This document shows, one piece after another, positions 8,389 to 17,800 of a stretch of 45,585 bases of DNA. Position 1 is the stretch's first letter. Every line of letters begins with the position of its first letter. Location: positions 1-45,585 of the IMG/VR virus record IMGVR_UViG_3300022665_001388. The stretch is one strand, 5' to 3'. This DNA comes from a virus. The position numbers and the translations under genes are program-made. The notes beneath the pieces were generated by a model that made no database searches, was not told where the DNA came from, and saw only the letters and a list, made by a program, of their open reading frames with translations.

Positions 8389-8805
8389 ATGCCCGATAAA
8401 GAAGCGGCGAAGAACGCGGCGCGGTTGCGGTTTGAAACGCAGATCGAAACGCCGCAGAAGTTGGTGACGCAATATGACAACCAACCGTTGCCGGAAGACA
8501 AGCGAAGGAGTTCGGAGATCTGGTCGCGGGTGCAAGTACGTTTTAACGGTACCGCCCGGGTTGATACCGGGGCAACGTTGGGGAGGTACCGTACGCAAGG
8601 CGAGCTAATCGCGAGGCTATTTGCACCGGTGGACAAAGGCGATGGGGACTTGATGGCGCTGGCGGATGTAATTGAGAACGCTTTTACGAGTGTTGATGAT
8701 ACGGGTGTTCGGTTCCGTGCTCCTTCTACGGAGCAGGTCGGGCGCGTCGGTAGCGAGTGGCAGGTCAACGTTGTCTGCCCCTTTTGGTTCGATGACTTGA
8801 GATAA
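8389..8805 (+). CDS. Tail terminator protein (DUF4128 / gpU-like)
   Basis: A 138-residue protein. Residues about 10-60 contain LRFETQIETPQKLVTQYDNQ, and the C-terminal half contains DVIENAFTSVDDTGVRFRAP, both resembling DUF4128-type tail terminator proteins that cap the tail tube and set its end. The position immediately before the tail tube gene is the classical location. It starts 9 bases after the previous stop. No features conflict with this call. Confidence 0.75.
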   Translation: MPDKEAAKNAARLRFETQIETPQKLVTQYDNQPLPEDKRRSSEIWSRVQVRFNGTARVDTGATLGRYRTQGELIARLFAPVDKGDGDLMALADVIENAFTSVDDTGVRFRAPSTEQVGRVGSEWQVNVVCPFWFDDLR

Positions 8806-8818
8806 AGGAGGGAAGGCG

Positions 8819-10048
8819 ATGCCTGATCCTGCTATCGCTGATAGAATCCTGATGGGGTTCAAAAAGGAAACGACGTTCGGGGACACCCCGACGGCCGGGA
8901 ACTTCCAACTCTTCCGGTTGATCGACGAGTCGCTTCGACAGGATGTAACGTACGTTGACTCGCGGGAGATCCGTTCCGATCGGCAGACTCTTACGACGAA
9001 GAGAACAAACTTGATGGCCGCTGGTGGGTTCAACACGGAACTTTCCGCGGGGCAGTACGACGACTTTTTAGAGGCGTCTTTGTTCGCCGATGCAACGTGG
9101 TCGGCGGAAATCACCGACGTTGTCGCGGATGCTGCGATCTCCGCAGATAGCGCCAAGCAAGCGTACATCGGGATTGCCGCAGAGTTCACGAGCTACAGCA
9201 AGGATGAGTGGGTTTTCGTCTCCGGGTTCGTTGACGCGGCGAATAACGGCTGGAAAAAGATCGTAGTGATCCAGGACGGTGCCCTTCCAAGTGATGACGA
9301 GATGGTTGTGAAGAGCGCCCTGGCGTTGATAACGGTGGCTGCCTCACCGGCGATTACGATTACACAACTCGGATCGATCACCAACGGTACAACGGCGACA
9401 TCGTTTTCCATTGAGCGGCAATACACGGACCTCGTCTCGCCGGACGTCTTCGCGATCTTCAAGGGGTTGATCCCATCGCAGATGTCGATAGCAGTCGTTG
9501 CCGATCAGATCATCACGGGCGCTTTCGAGTTCCTGGGGAAGTCCGTGGCAAGCGCAACGGCATCCGTTGGTGTAGCGAACGATGCAGCGCCCAGCGACGA
9601 GGTGATGTCCGCGGTGGAGGACGTCCACGCGATCATGGAAGGTGCGGGAGGTGTGACAGGAAACCCGACAGACTACTCGACAACGGACTTCGCGTTTACG
9701 TTGATAAACAATCTCCGTGCACGTGCGGAGGTCGGGCAACTCGGGCCCCCATCCATCGGCGCCGGTACTATTGGCGTGACCGGAACGATCCGGGCGCTCT
9801 TCCGGGATATCGTGGTCATTGATAAGTTCTTGAACGATACCCTTTCAGAGCTCGCGTTGATCGTTCAAGATTCCGCCGGCAAGGGATACGCGATTGACTT
9901 CCCCAACGTCCGCTACACTTCCGGGCAACGCGTTGCCGGAGGGCAGAACACGGATATCATCGCGGATATGGCATTCACGGCAACGATGCATTCCGCGGGG
10001 TCGACCCCGGAAAACAAAACGATGCGTATTGCACGAAAGACCTCGTAA
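8819..10048 (+). CDS. Major tail tube protein
   Basis: A 409-residue protein. The opening segment DRILMGFKKETTFGDTPTAG is typical of siphovirus tail tube proteins, as is EIRSDRQTLTTKRTNLMAAG, followed by a Gly-rich strand region and later TATSFSIERQYTDLV. Hexamers of this protein stack to form the tail tube. The length fits a tube domain plus an inserted domain. The start has a very strong site, AAAGGAGGG. The gene is followed by its own terminator, as expected for an abundant virion protein. Confidence 0.85.
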   Translation: MPDPAIADRILMGFKKETTFGDTPTAGNFQLFRLIDESLRQDVTYVDSREIRSDRQTLTTKRTNLMAAGGFNTELSAGQYDDFLEASLFADATWSAEITDVVADAAISADSAKQAYIGIAAEFTSYSKDEWVFVSGFVDAANNGWKKIVVIQDGALPSDDEMVVKSALALITVAASPAITITQLGSITNGTTATSFSIERQYTDLVSPDVFAIFKGLIPSQMSIAVVADQIITGAFEFLGKSVASATASVGVANDAAPSDEVMSAVEDVHAIMEGAGGVTGNPTDYSTTDFAFTLINNLRARAEVGQLGPPSIGAGTIGVTGTIRALFRDIVVIDKFLNDTLSELALIVQDSAGKGYAIDFPNVRYTSGQRVAGGQNTDIIADMAFTATMHSAGSTPENKTMRIARKTS

Positions 10049-10073
10049 GTTAATAAACGTTTCCATCGGTTGT

Positions 10074-10117
10074 GAGGTGCGCGGTCGTTTTGCCAGGGGG
10101 CCGCGTACCTCCTTTTT
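10074..10117 (+). terminator. Rho-independent terminator after the tail tube gene
   Basis: Stem GAGGTGCGCGG (10074-10084) / CCGCGTACCTC (10101-10111), 11 pairs with one G-U, followed by TTTTT (10113-10117). It separates the highly expressed tube gene from the chaperone genes. Confidence 0.82.
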
Positions 10118-10152
10118 CCTTTGCCTAGCACAAGAGGATGAAAGGTTTTCTG

Positions 10153-10563
10153 ATGGCGCTGAACCTGAAAAAGTCGTTTGGGTTGGATCCGAACAAAAGC
10201 GTAAACGGGGTATTAGTGGATTATGAGGAGGGGGCCCGGTTGCTTATCGCTTCTTCTCGAAATCCAAAGTACAGAGAAGAGATTCGCCGGGGGATGGAAC
10301 CACATCTTCAACGTCTTCGTCGTGGGCGCAAGGGCGCTTTGATGAGGATAACCGAAGAGGTGCAGATGGATGCGGCGTCGAAGCATCTCCTTTTGGGATG
10401 GGAAGAGATCGTTGACGAAGAAGGGAACCCTGAGACGTATACGCCGGAGATAGGTCTCAAAGCGTTCCACGATTCTATGGATTTTTTCGATGACGTGATG
10501 CAATACGCTGACGATCTGGCGTTGTTCCAACTCGAACAAACGGAGGAGGATTTAAAAAACTAA
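10153..10563 (+). CDS. Tail assembly chaperone, first frame (G-like)
   Basis: A 136-residue helical, acidic protein located between the tail tube and the tape measure, the conserved position of the lambda G-type chaperone that coats the tape measure protein during tail assembly. The ATG at 10153 has GAAAGG seven bases upstream. The earlier ATG at 10138 has its ribosome site too close and is disfavoured. The last sense codons contain two overlapping slippery heptamers just before the TAA, and an open frame in the -1 phase continues to 11000. A minority of ribosomes probably makes a longer G-T fusion. Confidence 0.78.
   Translation: MALNLKKSFGLDPNKSVNGVLVDYEEGARLLIASSRNPKYREEIRRGMEPHLQRLRRGRKGALMRITEEVQMDAASKHLLLGWEEIVDEEGNPETYTPEIGLKAFHDSMDFFDDVMQYADDLALFQLEQTEEDLKN
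10551..10560 (+). promoter_or_regulatory. -1 programmed ribosomal frameshift site in the tail chaperone genes
   Basis: The sequence TTTAAAAAAC contains T TTA AAA (10551-10557) and A AAA AAC (10554-10560), both perfect X-XXY-YYZ heptamers in the zero frame, immediately before the TAA at 10561. A Shine-Dalgarno-like GGAGGAGG lies at 10542-10549, a known type of stimulator. The -1 frame is open from the slip site through to 11000. Confidence 0.85.
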
Positions 10564-11000
10564 AGGAGCTCCTCACGTGGAAAGTACGATGGGGAGATCC
10601 AAAACATCGGAAGTCGCTCGAGAAGGCCGAAGCGCGCGGGATGGATGTCAAGGTACTTGACGATGAACCGTTGGTTTCAGAACGGAACGAAATTCTTCTT
10701 GAGTTGTTTCTCCTTCTCGACGAGGGGCGTTCTTACGGGATGGATGCTAACCCGATTAGCATTGAGGAGATCGTTGCCGGGTTAGACTTGTATCTTGTCG
10801 AAGACGTCGAAGATCGAATCAATTACGTTTTCATGATTCGTCACCTCGATAGTTTTTACAGGAAGTTGATGAGAGATGCCAACGATAAGGGTAGCAGTAG
10901 AAGCCCGACAAGCAAAGCGGGGGGCGGACCTGGCATCGACGTCAATCGACAAGATAACCCGAAGTTCCAAGAAGGGCGGGGCGGAAGTCAAAAGGCTTGA
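10560..11000 (+). CDS. Tail assembly chaperone T extension, read after -1 frameshift
   Basis: In the -1 frame relative to the G-like gene, translation continues with LKELLTWKVRWGDPKHRKSL and on through MDVKVLDDEPLV to a stop at 11000. This gives 146 residues, and 282 for the G-T fusion. No ribosome site or start precedes the early part, and the first ATG (10641) is internal and lacks a clear ribosome site, so expression as a fusion is more likely than as a separate gene. Its end overlaps the tape measure start by 125 bases, also seen in other phages. It is expected to link the tape measure to tail tube subunits during assembly. Confidence 0.75.
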   Translation, partial: LKELLTWKVRWGDPKHRKSLEKAEARGMDVKVLDDEPLVSERNEILLELFLLLDEGRSYGMDANPISIEEIVAGLDLYLVEDVEDRINYVFMIRHLDSFYRKLMRDANDKGSSRSPTSKAGGGPGIDVNRQDNPKFQEGRGGSQKA

Positions 11001-13575
11001 CCGAAGTCTCGATAAGATGGGGAAGACGGGCATCGGTCTCGGTAGGATCTTCGGAGCGTTAGGTCTTTCGATATCCGGCGCGTTGGCAATCCGTAGTACA
11101 ACCAGAGCGTTCGGTAACTTCGAGAACATAATGACACGGGTCGGCGCTGTTTCTGGGGCAACAAAAACGGAATTTGCAAGGTTGATTGAAATGGCGAAGG
11201 AGCTCGGAGCCAGCACGAGGTTCAGCGCCACCGAGGCCGGTGAAGGTCTCCTTTTCCTTGTTCGTGCGGGGCTCGACGTCAACAAAACTCTAACGGCGAT
11301 GCCGCAGGTTTTGAAGTTCGCGGCGGCGTCCGGTTTAGAGTTAGGAGAGGCGGCTGACTTTGCGACGAACATCATGTCACAATTTAATCTCAAAGCAAAG
11401 GATATGGAGCGCGTTACCGATTCGTTGATTATCACGGCGAACCGGGCGAACACCGATGTAAGGCAGATGGCCGAGGCGATGAAGTTTGCGGGTACAACCG
11501 CGGGGGCGATAGGAATTCCAATTGAGGAAGTCGCGGCGGCGATCGGTGTGTTGGGTGATAGGGCCATACAATCCGGCATGGCCGGAACGAATCTACGTCA
11601 GATACTTGCGGCGATGTTAGACCCGTCGATAAAAGCAACAAAGGTCTTCAAAGATTTGGGAGCGAACTTAGATGAACTACGAGCGATCTTGAGAGAGGGG
11701 AACTTGATCGGGTTGTTCGAAGAGTTAAAGCGCAAGGGGTTTGATATCGAGGAGGCGTTCAAAGTTTTTGAAAGGCGAGGTGGACCCGCCGCAAAAATTC
11801 TGACTCAGGTAACCGAACGGATGCGGTTCGTCGTCGAGGAGCAAAAAAATCTTATCGGTGAAACTAAAAGGCTCTCGGACATCTTTGAGGACACGTTACA
11901 AGGAGCGTTCCGTCGTTTGAATTCGGCAGCCGAAGCGGTGCAGATCGCACTCGGGGAGGCGGGGCTTGCAAAATCAATTCGATCTCTGGTGGAAGCTACG
12001 GCAACGTTGCTACGCGAACTTGCCAAGAGTCCACGGTTGATTAGTTCAATGGTTACGGGGATCAAAGGTTTAGTGGTAGCAATAACCGGGTTGATAGCTC
12101 TCGGACTTGCAAAGTGGGCGATCGCCGGTGCTCTGGCTTTAATAAGGATGCAAAAGGCTGCTCTCGCGGCGACGGCAGCGCTTACAACACTAAAGGGGGC
12201 GGTGCTCGCGTTGACTACTGCAGTCGGCGGTTTCTTTCTTGGAAAAATTCTCGCGGAAGAGTTCGAGTTCATGGCTAATTTGTCCGTTAATCTTGTGAAC
12301 ACGTTACAGAAGGGTTGGGAACTTATCCGCGTTGGGTTTGCAATAGCAATGGCGCCTCTACAGGAGATCTTCAGCGACACCGTCGACGGTATGAAAAAGA
12401 CGCTATTTGATTTCTTGACGAGCATCCCGAACGCGGTTTTAAGCCTTCTCCCAGGAACGCCGCAACACTTGCAAACGTTCTTGAAAAATCTGGCGGGTGA
12501 AAATGCTGCATCGGATCTTCGACGTAAACAGGGGGGTAGTCTTCTCAAACGGGTAAGCGATAGGATAGAAACAGAAGTGAAAGAGTCAGCGGCTCGACTC
12601 AAGTTACTTGAGCAAGTCCGACAGAACATGCTTAGTGATATCGAGAAAAAGTTCGCACCCCCCGACCCAATACCAACACCTCCTCCTGGGGGTGAAGAAA
12701 CACGCCGGATAGATCAAGGGGATCCCTTCAAGCGCTTTGGTCTCTTGGCGAAAGAGTTCACAGGAAGAACGGAAGCCGCAGCGAAAACCCTTGAGGTTTT
12801 CAAACTTCAACGTCTTGAGCTCACGAGTCAAAACAGGGTTCTTGAAGCCATCGTATCAAAGGGAACGGTGGCTGGGGAAGTTGAACGGATCCGATTAGCT
12901 TTCCTCAAAGAGGGGAACGTGCTAAGTGAAAGTCAGCTTGCGGATTTGACGAAGTTGATCGAGAAGAACGTGGAGCTAAACGACGTTATCGACAAACGGG
13001 ATGCGGCGCAGCGACGCGCGGAACAAACAGCACGGCAACTCGGCCAGGCGTTTGGCCGATCGTTGGAAGACGCCGTGTTCCAGGTTCGAAGTCTTACCGA
13101 CGCGTTAGAAAGTCTCGGCAACGAAGTTCTCAGAATTGTGTTCCGGTTTGCGGTGTCCGGACCTCTCGAGCGCGGTATTACCGGACTGCTTACCCCGGCG
13201 GTGGTGAAACATGGTGGCGGCGTCGTCGGTGAAGGCGGCGGGTCGTTCAGATCCGTGCCGGCATCGGTGTTTGCCGGGGCCCCACGGCTACACTCGGGGC
13301 TTTTCGGGGACGAGTTCCCCGCAATACTTCAACGCGGCGAAACGGTTCTCACGGCCCGACAAACCGCTGCGATGGGTGGCGGTGCACAAGTCGAGGTGAA
13401 CATCTTCAACAACACCGGTGAGGAGGTGCGCACCGAAGAAGAACAGGGGCCCGGTGGACTTGTTCGGTTGAACGTGATCATCGGGCAGATGGTAGCGAAC
13501 GACATCCGGCGTGGTGGACCGGTTCAGAAGGCGCTAAGAGAGTCTGGGGTGTCCCCGCGTCCCGTTGGGAGGTAA
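10876..13575 (+). CDS. Tail tape measure protein
   Basis: An 899-residue protein that sets tail length and is held in the tube lumen. Residues about 60-330 match the TP901-type tape measure core, with GNFENIMTRVGAVSGATKTE, MAKELGASTRFSATEAGEGL and TTAGAIGIPIEEVAAAIGVL. A long hydrophobic stretch (about 388-470) follows, as is usual for proteins that enter the host membrane during DNA ejection, then coiled-coil segments. The C-terminus, with LHSGLFGDEFPAILQRGE, is common in such proteins. The start overlaps the chaperone T frame. By the usual 0.15 nm per residue rule the tail would be roughly 135 nm, which is an estimate only. Confidence 0.9.
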   Translation: MPTIRVAVEARQAKRGADLASTSIDKITRSSKKGGAEVKRLDRSLDKMGKTGIGLGRIFGALGLSISGALAIRSTTRAFGNFENIMTRVGAVSGATKTEFARLIEMAKELGASTRFSATEAGEGLLFLVRAGLDVNKTLTAMPQVLKFAAASGLELGEAADFATNIMSQFNLKAKDMERVTDSLIITANRANTDVRQMAEAMKFAGTTAGAIGIPIEEVAAAIGVLGDRAIQSGMAGTNLRQILAAMLDPSIKATKVFKDLGANLDELRAILREGNLIGLFEELKRKGFDIEEAFKVFERRGGPAAKILTQVTERMRFVVEEQKNLIGETKRLSDIFEDTLQGAFRRLNSAAEAVQIALGEAGLAKSIRSLVEATATLLRELAKSPRLISSMVTGIKGLVVAITGLIALGLAKWAIAGALALIRMQKAALAATAALTTLKGAVLALTTAVGGFFLGKILAEEFEFMANLSVNLVNTLQKGWELIRVGFAIAMAPLQEIFSDTVDGMKKTLFDFLTSIPNAVLSLLPGTPQHLQTFLKNLAGENAASDLRRKQGGSLLKRVSDRIETEVKESAARLKLLEQVRQNMLSDIEKKFAPPDPIPTPPPGGEETRRIDQGDPFKRFGLLAKEFTGRTEAAAKTLEVFKLQRLELTSQNRVLEAIVSKGTVAGEVERIRLAFLKEGNVLSESQLADLTKLIEKNVELNDVIDKRDAAQRRAEQTARQLGQAFGRSLEDAVFQVRSLTDALESLGNEVLRIVFRFAVSGPLERGITGLLTPAVVKHGGGVVGEGGGSFRSVPASVFAGAPRLHSGLFGDEFPAILQRGETVLTARQTAAMGGGAQVEVNIFNNTGEEVRTEEEQGPGGLVRLNVIIGQMVANDIRRGGPVQKALRESGVSPRPVGR

Positions 13576-13580
13576 GTACG

Positions 13581-13943
13581 ATGCCAAGTTGGCCAGCGCC
13601 ACCGTTTCCGCAAAGACCTGAAAGCGACGGGTACACGGAACAAACCCCGGAAGTGATTTTAAGATCACGGATGGACATCGGACCGTCGAAAGTCCGCAAG
13701 CGTTTTTCCGGTGGCGGACTTACCCGGTTTACTTTGAGCTACCAACTCGACGAAGCCCTGACGCAGATGACTGACTTTGATACGTTCTTCGTTACCACCG
13801 TCGATCTCGGATCGATCGTGTTCACCTTCCCTCACCCCAGGACAGGTGTAGTTATCAACGGTTTGTTTCTACGTGCGCCCAGGTACACGAACATCGGCGG
13901 GTTGATCTACCGGGCCGATTGTTTGATTGAGCAGAGACCATAG
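13581..13943 (+). CDS. Minor tail protein
   Basis: A 120-residue protein after the tape measure, starting MPSWPAPPFPQRPESDGYTE, with RSRMDIGPSKVRKRFSGG and a beta-rich remainder. This pattern (MD-GP-KVR-RF) occurs in small distal tail proteins located between tape measure and DUF1833-like genes, comparable in position to lambda gpM. It probably belongs to the tail tip. It starts 5 bases after the tape measure stop. No enzymatic motif is present. Confidence 0.7.
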   Translation: MPSWPAPPFPQRPESDGYTEQTPEVILRSRMDIGPSKVRKRFSGGGLTRFTLSYQLDEALTQMTDFDTFFVTTVDLGSIVFTFPHPRTGVVINGLFLRAPRYTNIGGLIYRADCLIEQRP

Positions 13944-13954
13944 CCTAACTAATC

Positions 13955-14428
13955 ATGAGCCGGGACCTTTCTTCCACCGCGGACGTCGCGATAAACGCGC
14001 AAGAAACCAGCGAGGTCTTTCTTGTGCTATTGGAGATCACGCACGCGGATCTGGTCGTGCCGATACGTCTCGTTAACAACGACGTAGATATCATTCACAA
14101 TTCGGACACGTACCTCGCTTTTCCTTTTCGGATAAACCTCCCGGATCAAGCGGAGTCTTCTGCACCGCGAGCGGCGATAGAGATCGATAACGTCGATCGT
14201 ACTATTGTTCAAGCGATATCCGGTTTGACAACGCCGGCGGATGTTTCTATCAAAGTTGTACTGGCTTCTTCGCCGGATACTATCGAAGTTGAATACGTGG
14301 ATTTCAAGATGTCCGGGGTTTCGTACGATGCGTTAGTCGTACGCGCGGATCTTTCCCTCGAAGAATTCATGATCGAACCGTACCCCGGTGAAACCTTCGA
14401 CCCAGGGAGGTTCCCATCGCTATTTTAG
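13955..14428 (+). CDS. Tail tip protein (DUF1833-like)
   Basis: A 157-residue beta-rich protein. It opens with INAQETSEVFLVLLEITHAD, followed by PIRLVNNDVDI and a strand pattern with AFPFRINLPD, typical of the DUF1833 tail family located before NlpC/P60 peptidase genes. It corresponds in position to lambda gpL-type baseplate proteins. Its stop (TAG at 14426-14428) lies inside the beginning of the NlpC/P60 frame, and the ribosome site for that peptidase (GGAGG at 14406-14410) is inside this gene, which suggests translational coupling. Confidence 0.75.
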   Translation: MSRDLSSTADVAINAQETSEVFLVLLEITHADLVVPIRLVNNDVDIIHNSDTYLAFPFRINLPDQAESSAPRAAIEIDNVDRTIVQAISGLTTPADVSIKVVLASSPDTIEVEYVDFKMSGVSYDALVVRADLSLEEFMIEPYPGETFDPGRFPSLF

Positions 14429-14859
14429 ATGCAGCCATCATCTCAGCGGAATACGTTGGTACGCCTTTCAAGTGGAGAGGGCGCACACGACAGGGATGGG
14501 ATTGTTGGGGGATGCTACGGCACATCTACGCGGAACAATTCGGGGTTGAACTTGAACCGTACGCCGTACGGTACGGCATCGAGGATACCCCGAAAATTTT
14601 CAACGCCGAGAAAGATGATTGGAAGGAGATAGAACCGGGCAAGGAACTACCCGGGGATGCGGTCGTCGTGAAACTTGCCGGGCGTGCGGTTCATATCGGG
14701 CTCGTACTTGAGACCGTGCGCGGGTTGATGCTTCATTGTGAACACGGAGTTGATACCGTTGTCGAGAATTATCGATCTACCCTTTGGAAAAGTCGAGTCG
14801 AAGGCTTTTATCGACACCGAGAACTTTTCACCGCAATTACCTGCGGCGCTGCCGGTTAA
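14416..14859 (+). CDS. NlpC/P60 tail peptidase with a non-AUG start
   Basis: A probable 147-residue cysteine peptidase of the NlpC/P60 family, a tail-tip muralytic enzyme comparable to the lambda gpK C-terminal part. The catalytic Cys is in RQGWDCWGML (TGT at 14503), and a candidate His is in AVHIGLVLE. The frame opens after a stop at 14389 and has no ATG, GTG or TTG before 14512, which is already downstream of the catalytic Cys. The ribosome site GGAGG (14406-14410) is placed well for ATC at 14416 (5-base gap) and less well for ATT at 14422. The start is therefore probably AUC or AUU, or there is a sequence error. It overlaps the upstream DUF1833 gene by 13 bases and the J-like gene downstream. 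Confidence 0.75.
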   Translation: MAILDAAIISAEYVGTPFKWRGRTRQGWDCWGMLRHIYAEQFGVELEPYAVRYGIEDTPKIFNAEKDDWKEIEPGKELPGDAVVVKLAGRAVHIGLVLETVRGLMLHCEHGVDTVVENYRSTLWKSRVEGFYRHRELFTAITCGAAG

Positions 14860-17800
14860 GGTTTCGGCTCTGACTCACCCGCTGAAAATAGATCAGCGCA
14901 TCGACTACGCAACCCCTGCGGGGTTGTCGTTGGCGGAGATCATCGATCGCCTCGATTGCGATCCGACGCTAAAAGAGTACGCGATCGTTTACGTCAACGA
15001 TAGGCTGGTCCCGAAGTCACAGTGGAACCGTTTCGTCCCCGCCCCGGGGGATGTTGTAACGATCAGAGTCGTGGCCGCGGGAGGGGGTGGTGGGAACGAT
15101 CAAGCAAAGACAACGAGGATTATTCTATCCATCGTAGTTCTCGTTCTTGCTCTTGTTGCCGGGCCGATTGTCGGTGCGTTGATCAACACCGCGTTCACCG
15201 CTATCGCCTTGGATGCAGCCGTAACAATTGGAACGTCTCTTATCGCGGTTGGGGGTTTGTTAGCGGTGAACGCGCTCGTTCCCCCACCGCGTCCCTCCCT
15301 CGGTGATCTTGCGGATACGAGATCAACAAACAGTTTGAGTTTGATAACCGGTGCCCGCAACCGCGCAAACCCTTTCGGGGTGATCCCTCGTCCCCTGGGG
15401 AAGCATCGTATGGTACCTCCGTACGGCGCATTGCCCTATTCGGAGATCTCGCGCGACAGGTTCGGGGATCAAGCACAATTCATGCGGTTCCTTTTCATTT
15501 GGGGTTACGGACCACTCGACATCACGGATTTAAAAGTTGGTGAGACCCCGCTCGATCAATTTCAGGATGTAGAAATCCAAACCATAGAGGGCCGCGTTGG
15601 GGATCCCTTGCCGGATTTGTTCACCGATTCGGTTTTCGAAGAACAACTCGCGATCACGATTACGCAAGTGGGAAGCCCGTTCAAGAGAACAACGCAGACT
15701 GACGTTGAGGAGATCGTCGTTGACATCCTCTTCCCCCAGGGGCTCGTGCAATTCGGAAGCGACGGTGGGCGGAGCAATCGAACGGTTGAGATGGTTGTTC
15801 AATACAAAGACGTCGCGTTGCCAGATGTCGATGCAAATTGGAGCGTAAGCGATACTCTATCACAGACTTTCTCTGCGAGGGTATCCCCTAAATTCAAAGA
15901 CGAGCCATTTCTTCGTCAAAAACGTTTTGGAGCCGCGGATCCTACTCAGAGATATGATTGGGTTGCCCTTGATAGATTTGATGGCACAATTAAAATTTTC
16001 CATGGTCCCGCGGTTCCGGTGGGAGGAACAATATCACTTGTGTTTCCCCGACGGATCGCAAGTTGGATCCCGCTCGCGCGGGTCTTCCGAGAGACCGATG
16101 ACGACAACATAATCGATGCAGCGGATATTACAGACGTGCGCGCAAGCACGGAACCTTTCGGAGATTCAGATCCCGATACGCCGATCGGTGGGGAGTTCCT
16201 GGTTACAGCGCAAACCCCCACGGCGACAAAGTTCGTCGACGTTGCCGGTGGGGATCTGTTCTTCACGGTGCTCAAAACAAAAGCGAAGACACCATCAGCG
16301 ATCATCCGGAGTATTCATTTCGAAGTTCCCAAACTACAGTACGACGTGCGCATCTCCCGGGTTACCGCAGACTCCTCAGGATCTAAAGTCTTCGACGAAG
16401 CGGTCTGGACGGTGCTCCGATCCATCAAGCATACCCCACCGGTTACGCTTACCGGGGTTGCGATGACGGCGATCCGCATCAAGGCAACGGATCAACTCCG
16501 CGGGGTTATAGATTCGTTTAACGGCGTGGTAACTTCGATTATAAAAGATTGGGATGGTGCAGCATGGGTTGAACGTGGAACGGAGAACCCTGCATCGATG
16601 TTCCGCGAGATATTAGAAGGTCCGGGGAATAAACGCCCCGTTGCGGAAGCAAGATTGGATTTAGTTCAACTCCAGACCTGGCATGACTTCTGCGATACTA
16701 CCGGATTTTCATTCAACCAGATTGTTGACTTCCAGAGTACGGTGCGCGATATGCTTCAAGCTGTCGCATCGGCGGGTCGAGCGTCGCTTACTATTATCGA
16801 TGGAAAGTGGTCTGTTGTTATCGACGATGCGCAAACGATCATCCGTCAACACCTCACCCCCAGGAACACGGCGGGTTTCGAAGGCGAGCAATTCTTCCCC
16901 GAACAACCGCACGCGTTCCGTGTTCGTTTTGCAAACGAAGACTCCGGGTATGAGATCGACGAGCGCATCGTTTACGACGATGGTTTCACCGCGGCAAACG
17001 CCACGAAGTTTGAGGTTCTTGAGTTCCCCGGGATCACGAACAAGGAGCAGGTATGGAAACTTGCGAGGTACTTCATTGCTGTGGGAAGACTTCGACGTCG
17101 ACGGTTTACCGTCAACCTCGACGTAGAACATCTCGCGTGCACGCGTGGGGATCTTGTGAAGTTCGCTGGAGACGTTCCCCTTATCGGTCAAAAGCAAGGG
17201 CGTATTACCGTTGTCAACGTCGACGGTGGCGGCAACGCTACCGATGTCGATCTGGATGATCCGGTGTTGATGACGTTGGGTCTGACTTACGATCTCCGTT
17301 TTAGACGAACCGATGGTACAACGTTTCTGGCAGCGGTGGATACGAATCCGGGCGTACAAACTAACGTAGTTTTTACAACGATCATTCCGCCGGCAAGTAT
17401 CCCGACGGTGGGTGATCTGTTCTTCTTCGGGCAAACCTCTCTCGAGTCGATCGATGCGATCGTGTTAAGCGTTGAACCTGGAGGGGACTTGACCGCAAGG
17501 CTGGTTCTCATAGATTATTCCCCTGCCGTGTTTACCGCAGACAGCGGAACAATCCCCGCGTTCAATTCGCAAATCACAATTCCACCCGGGGGCGAGAAGC
17601 CTTTCATCAAGGAGGTGCGGTCTGACGAGAATGTCTTGTTGCATTCCACCGACGGAACTTTTCAAAGTCGGATCCTTGTTACCCTTGCGGCGACGACTAA
17701 CATCTCGGCGTTTGTTGATAAGGTGCAAGCGCAATTCCGCATCAAGGATACCGATGAGCCATTCGTCTTCGCGCCGGATATGCCCCGCGAAACAAAAGAG

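Noticed and set aside
14411-14428. A frameshift from the DUF1833-like gene into the peptidase frame
   Set aside because: No slippery heptamer in the correct phase is present at the overlap; a non-AUG start after GGAGG is simpler.
14429-14632. 67-codon frame after the DUF1833-like gene
   Set aside because: Overlaps the NlpC/P60 peptidase in another frame; the peptidase frame has clear catalytic motifs.
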